Of a stretch of 7,316 bases of DNA, positions 1 to 5,251 are shown piece by piece. This DNA is from Dehalococcoidia bacterium (GTDB lineage: Bacteria; Chloroflexota; Dehalococcoidia; UBA1151; UBA1328). Made by a program: the position numbers and the translations under genes. The notes under the pieces were generated by a model. It saw nothing but the letters and a program-made list of their open reading frames with translations, made no database searches and had not been told where the DNA came from. The DNA lies in NCBI GenBank assembly GCA_030745955.1, contig JASLNQ010000109.1, positions 1-7,316 of the forward strand, read 5' to 3'. Position 1 is the first letter of the stretch. Each line of letters starts with the position of its first letter.

Positions 1-230
1 CAGGTATTCGGAAACGTACTAGCCAGCATCTCGGTAACGAACGCGAGGGTGAGCATGCCATGTGCAATTCGGCCGCCGAACGGGGTTGCCGCGGCATAGG
101 CCTCGTCGAGATGAATGGGGTTGTAGTCGCCCGAAGCCTCGGCGTAATCGTCCACACGGCCCTGCGTCACAAGGCGCTCGAAACCGGCCAGTGAATCGCC
201 AACTGCTCGAACGGAGTTGCCCTGACCCAT
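1..230 (-). CDS. MaoC-like (R)-hydratase catalytic subunit, partial (3' end beyond window)
   Basis: Only the first 76 residues are inside the window; family members are usually about 140 aa. The protein has a MaoC/hot-dog hydratase N-terminus. Residues 33-42 read SGDYNPIHLD, with the catalytic Asp35 and His40 at the same five-residue spacing as in (R)-specific enoyl-CoA hydratases and mycobacterial HadB. They are followed by the usual FGGRIAHGML helix. The expected role is reversible hydration of a trans-2-enoyl thioester to a 3-hydroxyacyl thioester in the cytoplasm. The ATG start (228-230) shares one base with the TGA stop of the upstream subunit gene (TGATG), so the two are probably translationally coupled and form a heterodimer. 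Whether the substrate is carried on CoA or ACP is not visible. The family call is confident; the exact pathway is not. Confidence 0.88.
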   Translation of the reverse strand, partial: MGQGNSVRAVGDSLAGFERLVTQGRVDDYAEASGDYNPIHLDEAYAAATPFGGRIAHGMLTLAFVTEMLASTFPNT

Positions 231-643
231 CAGGCTTCTTCCCCGCTGACAATGATCGTCGTCGTTGACGTACCGACCTCGGACCCGGTCGCATCGGTGT
301 ATGAAACCGCAACCGTTGCGAAGTGGTTGCCGCGGCGTACCGAGCTTGCCGCGAGCCTTCCCTTCGCTTCAACCTTTTCACCGGCAACCACCGCTCTCTC
401 CCAGCTGACTTCCTGACCGGCATGCACCGTCTGGAGACCGCCCGAGAAAAGGCCGAGGTCGTTGATGAGTTCGGTCAACGCCGCGGCTACGGTCATCATC
501 GGGGCGAGGGTACCTCCGTAGTCCGGCGATTCGTCACCGCCAACAGCCCTCGCATAGGCTGTTGCGCGCGCGGCAGATATCGTCACGTCGTACGGGCCAA
601 ATTCATGCCCGGTTACCGCGGTCGAAATTAGGGGTCCAGCCAA
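230..643 (-). CDS. MaoC N-terminal-type (FAS1-like) dehydratase subunit, non-catalytic partner
   Basis: This 137-aa protein fits the MaoC_dehydrat_N / FAS1-like dehydratase type (HadA-like). The centre carries VHAGQEVSWERAVVAGEKV (about residues 73-91), corresponding to the family's VHGEQ-F-RP-xxGD segment. A strand-rich tail follows, with a late TSTTTIIV strand. At the place where the catalytic D-x-N-P-x-H would sit it has GDESPDYGG, without the Asp/His pair. By analogy with HadA/HadB, this suggests a substrate-binding subunit that needs the catalytic partner encoded next. The start appears to be TTG at 641-643. An in-frame TGA lies two codons upstream (647-649), and the ATG at 648-650 is out of frame, so no longer in-frame version is possible. 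The ribosome site is weak. The gene overlaps the catalytic subunit gene by one base. Confidence 0.82.
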   Translation of the reverse strand: MAGPLISTAVTGHEFGPYDVTISAARATAYARAVGGDESPDYGGTLAPMMTVAAALTELINDLGLFSGGLQTVHAGQEVSWERAVVAGEKVEAKGRLAASSVRRGNHFATVAVSYTDATGSEVGTSTTTIIVSGEEA

Positions 644-721
644 GGCTCATTCCCGAATGGTGTTGCCAGAATGTCCTGCAAGGCACTCTCGCCAGGTAGT
701 TCTGCAAGAAGAACAGAAGTA

Positions 722-744
722 GGGCACGCATTCTAAATGTGCCC
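722..744 (-). terminator. Terminator-like hairpin after the small unknown gene
   Basis: GGGCAC (722-727) pairs with GTGCCC (739-744), with a possible extra G-U pair and a loop of about 9-11 nt. Read on the minus strand, the stem is followed by a T-rich stretch, TACTTCTGTTCTTCTTG (705-721). It lies 40 nt past the stop of the gene at 785-1156 and 78 nt before the MaoC pair starts. It therefore could end the first transcript and separate the two units. The T tract is interrupted, so efficiency is uncertain. Confidence 0.38.
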
Positions 745-784
745 TGTCGGGTAGGCAAAAGAGCGCACCAGCCCCGCACGCGGG

Positions 785-1156
785 CTATACCCCGGAGGTG
801 GTGCCCCCGCCGCGTTGCATCGATATCGCCTCGTCGACGAGTTCACCCGCCAACTCGTAAGCCGCGGGGTTCCGGAAATCCAGCTGCGAGAGCGCCAGCA
901 CACGGTAGAGCAACCCGGTCGATACGAGTCCGCTGTTGCTCTTCCCGAGAGGCGGCAGTTCGATGGCCATCGCCTCCGATATTGCGATCGCGGCGTTCAT
1001 CCCACTGCGGTTCAGGTAAACCCTGGTGAGAACCCTCCCTTTGTGAGTGACGCTCACACCGCTCTTGTCCTGGTTCAATTCAACCCGCAGGTGAGAACGG
1101 GGACGTTCAAGCAGCCTGTACCCATACTCGAGCGCCTGTTTCCTGGACACGGTCAT
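785..1156 (-). CDS. Unrecognised small soluble protein (123 aa)
   Basis: I do not recognise this family. The translation looks like a real globular protein: balanced composition, no cysteine, no signal peptide or membrane helix. It has a basic, strand-like first half (RVELNQDKSGVSVTHKGRVL, about residues 24-43) and helical later segments (about 52-68, 79-92 and 98-113), then a Gly/Thr-rich tail. The overlapping plus-strand readings are Arg/His-rich and look like shadows. I chose ATG at 1154-1156, which has GGCGG six bases upstream. An alternative ATG at 1223-1225 would add 23 residues but sits within about 4 nt of a possible -10 box. The open frame continues to 1552, but there it is antisense to the dehydrogenase gene and low in complexity. 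The gene is divergent from the SDR pair and could share its control region. No function is proposed. Confidence 0.6.
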   Translation of the reverse strand: MTVSRKQALEYGYRLLERPRSHLRVELNQDKSGVSVTHKGRVLTRVYLNRSGMNAAIAISEAMAIELPPLGKSNSGLVSTGLLYRVLALSQLDFRNPAAYELAGELVDEAISMQRGGGTTSGV

Positions 1157-1208
1157 AACAGGCCGCCATTCGCACACCAAACCTGCACCTGCAGCCCCCT
1201 GTGATTGT

Positions 1209-1220
1209 GTTGAAATCAAC
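1209..1220. promoter_or_regulatory. Short palindrome overlapping the -35 region of the SDR promoter
   Basis: GTTGAAATCAAC consists of 5-bp arms GTTGA and TCAAC around AA. It overlaps the candidate -35 box of the plus-strand promoter, a typical location for a repressor operator. Half-sites this short occur often by chance, and no regulator gene is visible in the window. Confidence 0.25.
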
Positions 1221-1236
1221 CTCATGTAAGTATAAT
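1210..1236 (+). promoter_or_regulatory. Candidate sigma70-type promoter for the SDR pair
   Basis: A perfect TATAAT lies at 1231-1236, with TTGAAA at 1210-1215 as the best -35 candidate. The spacer is 15 bp, shorter than the optimal 17. Transcription would start near 1243, giving a 5' leader of about 45 nt before the TTG start at 1287. The position in a divergent intergenic region supports the call. Confidence 0.42.
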
Positions 1237-1286
1237 CCCGGCCCGGATACGGAACTGATTGGCACAACGGAGAACGTGACGGCAAA

Positions 1287-2087
1287 TTGAACCTCAAGGG
1301 CCAGGTGGCAGTGGTAACCGGCGGTGCAACTGGCATCGGACGTGCGATCGCGCTGAAACTGGCTGACCGCGGTGCGGCGGTGATGATTGCCGATATTAAC
1401 GATGCGGCCGCTGCGGCCACAGCCACCGAAGTCGAAGAGATATCCGGGCGGGCCGCCACTTTCCTGACCGATGTGACCGACTCCGACGCCTGCCTGGGCC
1501 TTGCCGCCGCGACATTCGACTCACTCGGTTCCGCCGATATCCTCGTCAACAACGCCGGCGTTGCGGGTGCACCCGGATGGCAGGCGCGGCCGTTTTCAAC
1601 AGAAGAGGACTGGAAGCGGACCTACCAGGTCAATGTCATCGGCACGTCCAACGTGACCGCCGCGTTCCAGCCCCAGATGACCGAACGCAGGTCGGGCTGC
1701 ATCGTGAACCTCGCCTCGATCGCCGGTCGGGAGGGCCGACCCGCCCTTCCCCACTACTCGGCGTCAAAGGCCGCCGTGATAAGCCTTACCCAGTCGATGG
1801 CGCTCGAACTGGCCCGCTTCAACATCAGGGTCAACGCGATCTGCCCCGGACTGCTATGGACCCCGATGTGGGAACAGGTCGGCGATCGGTACGCCCTCGA
1901 CAACCCCGCCTTTGAAGGGATGTCCGCAAGGCAGGTCTTCGACACGATGATCGCAGAGCGGATCCCGATGAAAAAAGAGCAGACACCAGAAGACGTTGCC
2001 GACACCGTGGCGTTTTTCGTATCGGACGATGCAAAGAACATTACCGGCCAGGCGCTGAACGTCGATGGCGGTTTCTTCATGCGCTAG
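1287..2087 (+). CDS. Classical NAD-dependent short-chain dehydrogenase/reductase, copy A
   Basis: This 266-aa protein is a complete classical SDR. It has the cofactor motif TGGATGIG (11-18), Asp36 at the end of beta-2 (favouring NAD(H) over NADP(H)), NNAG (88-91), and the catalytic tetrad Asn116, Ser144, Tyr157 and Lys161 with HYSASK. CPGLLWTPMW (186-195) follows, and the C-terminal end is ITGQALNVDGG. The TP-M-W segment and the long loop after it recall butanediol/polyol or FabG-like dehydrogenases, but the substrate is unknown. The start is TTG at 1287. No ATG or GTG occurs in frame after the upstream stop at 1233-1235, and the resulting N-terminus MNLKGQVAVVTG is standard for the family. 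GGAG at 1269-1272 lies 14 nt upstream, which is rather far. The second SDR gene follows after 96 nt. Family call very sure; substrate not known. Confidence 0.93.
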   Translation: MNLKGQVAVVTGGATGIGRAIALKLADRGAAVMIADINDAAAAATATEVEEISGRAATFLTDVTDSDACLGLAAATFDSLGSADILVNNAGVAGAPGWQARPFSTEEDWKRTYQVNVIGTSNVTAAFQPQMTERRSGCIVNLASIAGREGRPALPHYSASKAAVISLTQSMALELARFNIRVNAICPGLLWTPMWEQVGDRYALDNPAFEGMSARQVFDTMIAERIPMKKEQTPEDVADTVAFFVSDDAKNITGQALNVDGGFFMR

Positions 2088-2096
2088 GGGGCGTTA

Positions 2097-2128
2097 GTCG
2101 CCGGGCGCAGTCGAACTGCCTGGGCGAC
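2097..2128 (+). other. Intergenic hairpin between the two SDR genes
   Basis: GTCGCC (2097-2102) pairs with GGCGAC (2123-2128), and the inner GCAG (2107-2110) pairs with CTGC (2116-2119) around a TCGAA loop. It starts 10 nt after the first SDR stop and has no T tract. It is therefore more likely an mRNA processing or stabilising structure within a bicistronic transcript than a terminator. Confidence 0.28.
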
Positions 2129-2173
2129 GCGGCGCAGGCTCCGCGGGGCATGCCAGGACATGAGTGTTGACCA

Positions 2174-2180
2174 GGTGGGA
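2174..2180 (+). promoter_or_regulatory. Ribosome binding site that decides the start of SDR copy B
   Basis: GGTGGGA ends three bases before ATG 2184, and its GGTGG core is about five bases away. The alternative ATG at 2160 has only AGGA one base upstream, too close to work well. This favours the shorter, 266-aa product. Confidence 0.5.
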
Positions 2181-2183
2181 AGA

Positions 2184-2984
2184 ATGGATTTCGACGGAAA
2201 AACAGCAATAGTCACAGGCGCCGCCAGCGGGATCGGTCGCGGCATCGCGCTAGAACTGGCCCGCCGCGGTTCAAACGTCCTCATCGCCGACGTTGACGAA
2301 GCGTCGGCGCGTGACGTGGTTGCCGAAATCAAGGTCGGTGGGACCCAGGCGAATTTCTGCCAGACAGATGTAACCCAGCAGTGGTCGACCGACGACATGG
2401 TTGAGGCGGTCCTCGAGGAGTACGGCCAACTCGACGTGCTTGTGAACAACGCCGGCGTGGGTGGTGCTCCCGGCTTCACGACCCGCAAGATCCCGAACCT
2501 CGACGACTGGCAGGCCACATTCGATGTGAACGTCTACGGGATCGTCAACTGCACACAATCGGTCGAGAAGTACATGGTCGACCGCGGTTACGGCAAGATC
2601 GTAAACATCGCCTCGATCGCCGGTCGGGGCGGTCGCCCGGGATTCGCAACGTACGGTGCATCGAAGGCAGCGGCGATCAACGTTTCACAGGCATGGGCGT
2701 TCAAGTTCGCTCCGCACGGAATCAACGTCAACGCCGTGTGCCCCGGCCTGATCTGGACCCCGCTCTGGCACAGCATCGGCGAATGGCGCAGCTCGACCAC
2801 CGAGCAACATACCGGCATGACCCCGTGCCAGGTCTTCCAGCGGGCGGTATCGGAATCGGTCCCGCTGGGCCGTGAGCAGACCCCTGAGGACATTGGCAAT
2901 GCTGTCGCGTTCCTGGCATCGGACAGGGCAAGGTCGATCACCGGACAGGCCCTGAATGTCGATGGCGGAATCCGGATGAACTGA
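2184..2984 (+). CDS. Classical NAD-dependent short-chain dehydrogenase/reductase, copy B
   Basis: This is a second complete classical SDR: TGAASGIG (11-18), Asp36 after beta-2 (NAD preference), NNAG (88-91), catalytic Asn116, Ser144, Tyr157 and Lys161, CPGLIWTPLW (186-195), and the ITGQALNVDGG end. I chose ATG at 2184 rather than the in-frame ATG at 2160. It is preceded by GGTGGGA at a good distance, yields the family-typical MDFDGKTAIVTG, and makes the protein 266 aa, exactly as long as its neighbour. The two align from end to end without a gap, at about 46% identity by my hand count. The loop at 201-210 has no identities and the region 41-60 has very few. The pair may be homologous subunits or two enzymes of different substrate range; both active sites look intact. 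Confidence 0.93.
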   Translation: MDFDGKTAIVTGAASGIGRGIALELARRGSNVLIADVDEASARDVVAEIKVGGTQANFCQTDVTQQWSTDDMVEAVLEEYGQLDVLVNNAGVGGAPGFTTRKIPNLDDWQATFDVNVYGIVNCTQSVEKYMVDRGYGKIVNIASIAGRGGRPGFATYGASKAAAINVSQAWAFKFAPHGINVNAVCPGLIWTPLWHSIGEWRSSTTEQHTGMTPCQVFQRAVSESVPLGREQTPEDIGNAVAFLASDRARSITGQALNVDGGIRMN

Positions 2985-3000
2985 GGGTGCCGGGGCACCC
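2985..3000. terminator. GC-rich hairpin in the convergent gap
   Basis: GGGTGC (2985-2990) and GCACCC (2995-3000) form a perfect 6-bp stem with a CGGG loop directly after the SDR stop. GGTGCC at 3011-3016 could pair with GGCACC at 2994-2999 instead. The gap between the convergent genes is only 37 bp, so this hairpin may serve both transcripts. Neither side has a clear T tract, so it could be Rho-assisted or only a 3'-end stabiliser. Confidence 0.4.
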
Positions 3001-3021
3001 CGTAACGCACGGTGCCAAAAG

Positions 3022-3603
3022 CTAGCCCGGTCCGGTAATACCCAGCGCTTCATTGGTCATATCGGTCAGAATGTCGTCCAGTGACTTGCGCGTATTCGGA
3101 CCGATCACTTTCCTGACGATCATGCCCTCCGTATCGACGAAGAACTTTTCGGGGATCGCACTCACCCCGAAGTCGACCGTCATCGAACCCGTAGCGTCGA
3201 TCCCGTTGACGTATTCGATCCCGTGTTCGTCGATAAAGTCCTCGACGCCGGCCACGGAGTCCCAGATGGCAACGCCGATGAACTCGACTCCCCGGTCGCG
3301 CCATTTCCTGTACGTTTCGGCAAGGATCGGGCCTTCTGCCTTGCAGGGACCACACCACGACGACCAGAAATCGACTAAAACGACCTTGCCCCGGTAGTCG
3401 GATATCGAGATGACATCGCCGGCCAGCGTCGTCAGCTCGAAGTCGGAGAAAGGCTCCGTCGACACCACGACCTCGCCGAAGTTGTCGTTTACGCCGGGCC
3501 TGCCGGCCCGACCGTCGTTTTGCACAACGCCCCACGCAAAGAGCGCGAGCACCAGTAGAACAGGTATTCCGATCCCGACCAGCACTGCGCGTCGTTGGCT
3601 CAC
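3022..3603 (-). CDS. Membrane-anchored CcmG/DsbE-type thioredoxin (TlpA/ResA family)
   Basis: This 193-aa protein has an N-terminal membrane anchor (about residues 6-27) followed by an extracytoplasmic thioredoxin domain. The active site is WCGPC (83-87), in the setting WSSWCGPCKAEGP. The WC-x-x-C-x-x-E-x-P pattern is typical of CcmG/TlpA/ResA proteins. The cis-proline is in GVSAIPEKFFVD (Pro151). The likely role is to reduce the disulfide of apocytochrome c CXXCH sites, or of a CcmH-like partner, before heme attachment. It is the last gene of the ccm operon and starts with GTG only 2 nt after the previous stop. GGAA lies about nine bases upstream. Choosing between CcmG and a more general TlpA relies on the operon context. 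No electron donor such as CcdA/DsbD is in the window. Confidence 0.88.
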   Translation of the reverse strand: MSQRRAVLVGIGIPVLLVLALFAWGVVQNDGRAGRPGVNDNFGEVVVSTEPFSDFELTTLAGDVISISDYRGKVVLVDFWSSWCGPCKAEGPILAETYRKWRDRGVEFIGVAIWDSVAGVEDFIDEHGIEYVNGIDATGSMTVDFGVSAIPEKFFVDTEGMIVRKVIGPNTRKSLDDILTDMTNEALGITGPG

Positions 3604-3605
3604 GT

Positions 3606-4886
3606 TTACGTTTCCGGTTTTTCGGATTCGCCGGATCCAGAGTCACCCGGTTCCGGTGAATCACTATCTTCGAGTTCCAGTGCCAGCTGCTTTAGCTCTC
3701 CCCGGAGTTCGTCGTACTCGGTTTGGTCGATCTTGCCCGCTTCGAACTCTTCATCGAGGGCAGCGATCTCTGCGATTATGTCGGCGCGGCTGGCGAGTTC
3801 ACCGTCATCCTCGCTGCTCTGATCGGTGCCCTTGCGTGAAGAGTACATGGTGTAGCCAAGGATCCCGAGCAGCGCAATCCCTACCACCCAGATGATCACG
3901 ATCACGTAGGTACGCCCGTCGAAGAACTCGGCCAGGGTTTGCAGGAGGGTGGGCTGTGGCAACCCCGAGAACGTGATCACGATATCTTCATTTACGGCGT
4001 AATTAGCGCCCTCGGCGGAGTTGAACACGTTTTCGGCCACAACTACCGATTCGAGCGATCCGAGACCGGGCCCGGTGATCGAGCCCTTACCATCAGGAAG
4101 CAACATCCGCACCTGGTCGGCCCCGTATGGCAGCTGCAGCGGAAAGTCGAACCCATCACCTTCATACGAGATAATGTAACTCATCAGGATCGCCGCCTCG
4201 CCGGGCGGAATGGGATTGGTCATCGCGAACCCGGTAGGGATCTCGACAATGTTGCCGGTCGGCAGCTCCGACTCGACAGAAAGATCGGAAAATCCGTCTG
4301 GCAGGTTGAAACGGAGTAGATCGAGCCCGGTCAATTCCGGGCTTTCGAGATCGGCGAACCACACCTTGTCACCACTGTTGCTCACATTGATAACGGTGAG
4401 AACACCCGCCTGGCGGGACTGGGCATCAATCGTGGGAATCATCATCACGTAAGAACTGACAGTGATGTTCTCAAAGGAGCTGGTCTGATCATAGATTGTC
4501 AGCCGGACGCTCGACCAGTCATCGACGGCCGAAAGGTCAATTGAAGGGGTGTAATCGCCAGCATCGGCAACCACGCGGAACGTGACTCCCGGCCCCGAAA
4601 TAAGGTTTCCAAAGCTAAAGGTCCCGTCGGCCCCGACGGTTGTCGATTCCTGCTCAATGATCTGGTTCGCCGTATTGTCCACCGTAAGGCCTTCAGGTAC
4701 GGTGCTGCCTTCGGTGCCATTGACCACGATCCCCTTAATCTCGTTCTGTTGGTCCTGGGCGAACGCCGTTTGCGGTACTACAGGCCACAAAGTAACGGCA
4801 AGCGTGCCGATCAAGAAGGCCGCCAGCAGCCTGACCGGCCAGGCCAGCAAGAGTGGTTTGGTAAATAGTGAGGGGTGGTGGTTCAT
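3606..4886 (-). CDS. Exported beta-sandwich membrane protein of the ccm operon with a CcmI-like cytoplasmic tail
   Basis: This 426-aa protein (from ATG) has a signal peptide (hydrophobic about 18-40, AFAQ cleavage-like site near 43). An extracytoplasmic region opens with IKGIVVNGTEGSTVPEGLTV, resembling carboxypeptidase-regulatory or fibronectin-like beta-sandwiches, and further strand-rich sequence continues to about 310. One membrane helix follows (about 326-348), then positive residues SSRKG and a charged cytoplasmic tail. That tail holds a helical hairpin (374-405) with the pattern LDEEFEAGKIDQTEYDELR, as in CcmI-type proteins and similar to the neighbouring 121-aa protein. The final residues are Ser/Glu/Pro-rich. 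No cysteines are seen, so it is not a CcmH. I chose the ATG overlapping the previous stop (TGATG); GTG one codon upstream is possible. A scaffold or apocytochrome-handling role is inferred from position only. Confidence 0.78.
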   Translation of the reverse strand: MNHHPSLFTKPLLLAWPVRLLAAFLIGTLAVTLWPVVPQTAFAQDQQNEIKGIVVNGTEGSTVPEGLTVDNTANQIIEQESTTVGADGTFSFGNLISGPGVTFRVVADAGDYTPSIDLSAVDDWSSVRLTIYDQTSSFENITVSSYVMMIPTIDAQSRQAGVLTVINVSNSGDKVWFADLESPELTGLDLLRFNLPDGFSDLSVESELPTGNIVEIPTGFAMTNPIPPGEAAILMSYIISYEGDGFDFPLQLPYGADQVRMLLPDGKGSITGPGLGSLESVVVAENVFNSAEGANYAVNEDIVITFSGLPQPTLLQTLAEFFDGRTYVIVIIWVVGIALLGILGYTMYSSRKGTDQSSEDDGELASRADIIAEIAALDEEFEAGKIDQTEYDELRGELKQLALELEDSDSPEPGDSGSGESEKPET

Positions 4887-5251
4887 CACGTTGTATCCCC
4901 GCCTTCCGATGATTTGGCGGATTGTTCTCGCAGGCGGGCTATCTCCTGCTCCAATTGTTCGTCGCGGTCTCTCTGTGTACCGGTAGGTCCCGATTCTTCT
5001 CTCAGCAGCTCTGCTGCAGTAATTCTTAACTGGTCTCTCTGATGCTGGAAATCGGATTCGGTTAGCTCACCCGACGAGTAATCGCCTTCCAGATCACTTA
5101 TTTTGCGGTAAACCCGCAATCGTTCCGCACGAAGTTTTTCGCGGTTTACGAACCTTTCTGAAACCAGCCGGTATCGATTCACCCCCAGGAACGGGTACGC
5201 AATGACCGCGACCGAAACCAGGGCGAGTAGGGTCCCAAGGGCGATTGCCAT
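4886..5251 (-). CDS. CcmI-like single-pass membrane coiled-coil protein
   Basis: This 121-aa protein has an N-terminal membrane helix (about 4-23) followed by the basic segment NRYRLVSERFVNREKLRAERLR, which predicts a cytoplasmic C-terminus. Residues 51-82 form a helical hairpin, ISDLEGDYSSGEL-TESDFQHQRDQL, matching the LxELDxDxxxGELSEAEYxxxRxEL pattern of the CcmI N-terminal cytoplasmic loop. A second charged coil (about 93-110) follows. The protein lacks CcmI's second membrane helix and its periplasmic TPR domain. In CcmI, the corresponding part contacts the CcmF/CcmH heme lyase complex, which fits a gene directly after ccmF. ATG shares one base with the ccmF stop (TGATG), and AGGTGA lies six bases upstream. 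The call rests on motif and context; a small unrelated coiled-coil protein is possible but less likely. Confidence 0.72.
   Translation of the reverse strand: MAIALGTLLALVSVAVIAYPFLGVNRYRLVSERFVNREKLRAERLRVYRKISDLEGDYSSGELTESDFQHQRDQLRITAAELLREESGPTGTQRDRDEQLEQEIARLREQSAKSSEGGDTT

Noticed and set aside
228..232. Frameshift splitting one fused MaoC protein
   Set aside because: The two parts are complete subunits with a clean TGATG junction, as in known two-gene hydratases.
739..1204. Plus-strand open frames over the small gene
   Set aside because: They are rich in Arg, Pro and His, have no recognisable pattern and oppose a better frame.
1157..1552. Open-frame extension of the small minus-strand gene up to 1552 (255-aa reading)
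   Set aside because: The added part is antisense to SDR copy A and Ala/Ser/Pro-rich, as expected of a mirror frame in a high-GC gene. The plausible protein begins at about 1156.
2160..2183. Eight-residue N-terminal extension of SDR copy B from ATG 2160
   Set aside because: It has a poor ribosome site and breaks the exact length match with copy A; ATG 2184 is better on both counts.
3050..3664. Long minus-strand frame overlapping the thioredoxin gene
   Set aside because: Arg-rich shadow in another frame; the WCGPC-containing frame is clearly the real one.
4887..4889. GTG one codon upstream as start of the 426-aa protein
   Set aside because: Possible (4-nt overlap), but the adjacent ATG gives the same TGATG junction as its neighbours. 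The difference is one residue.
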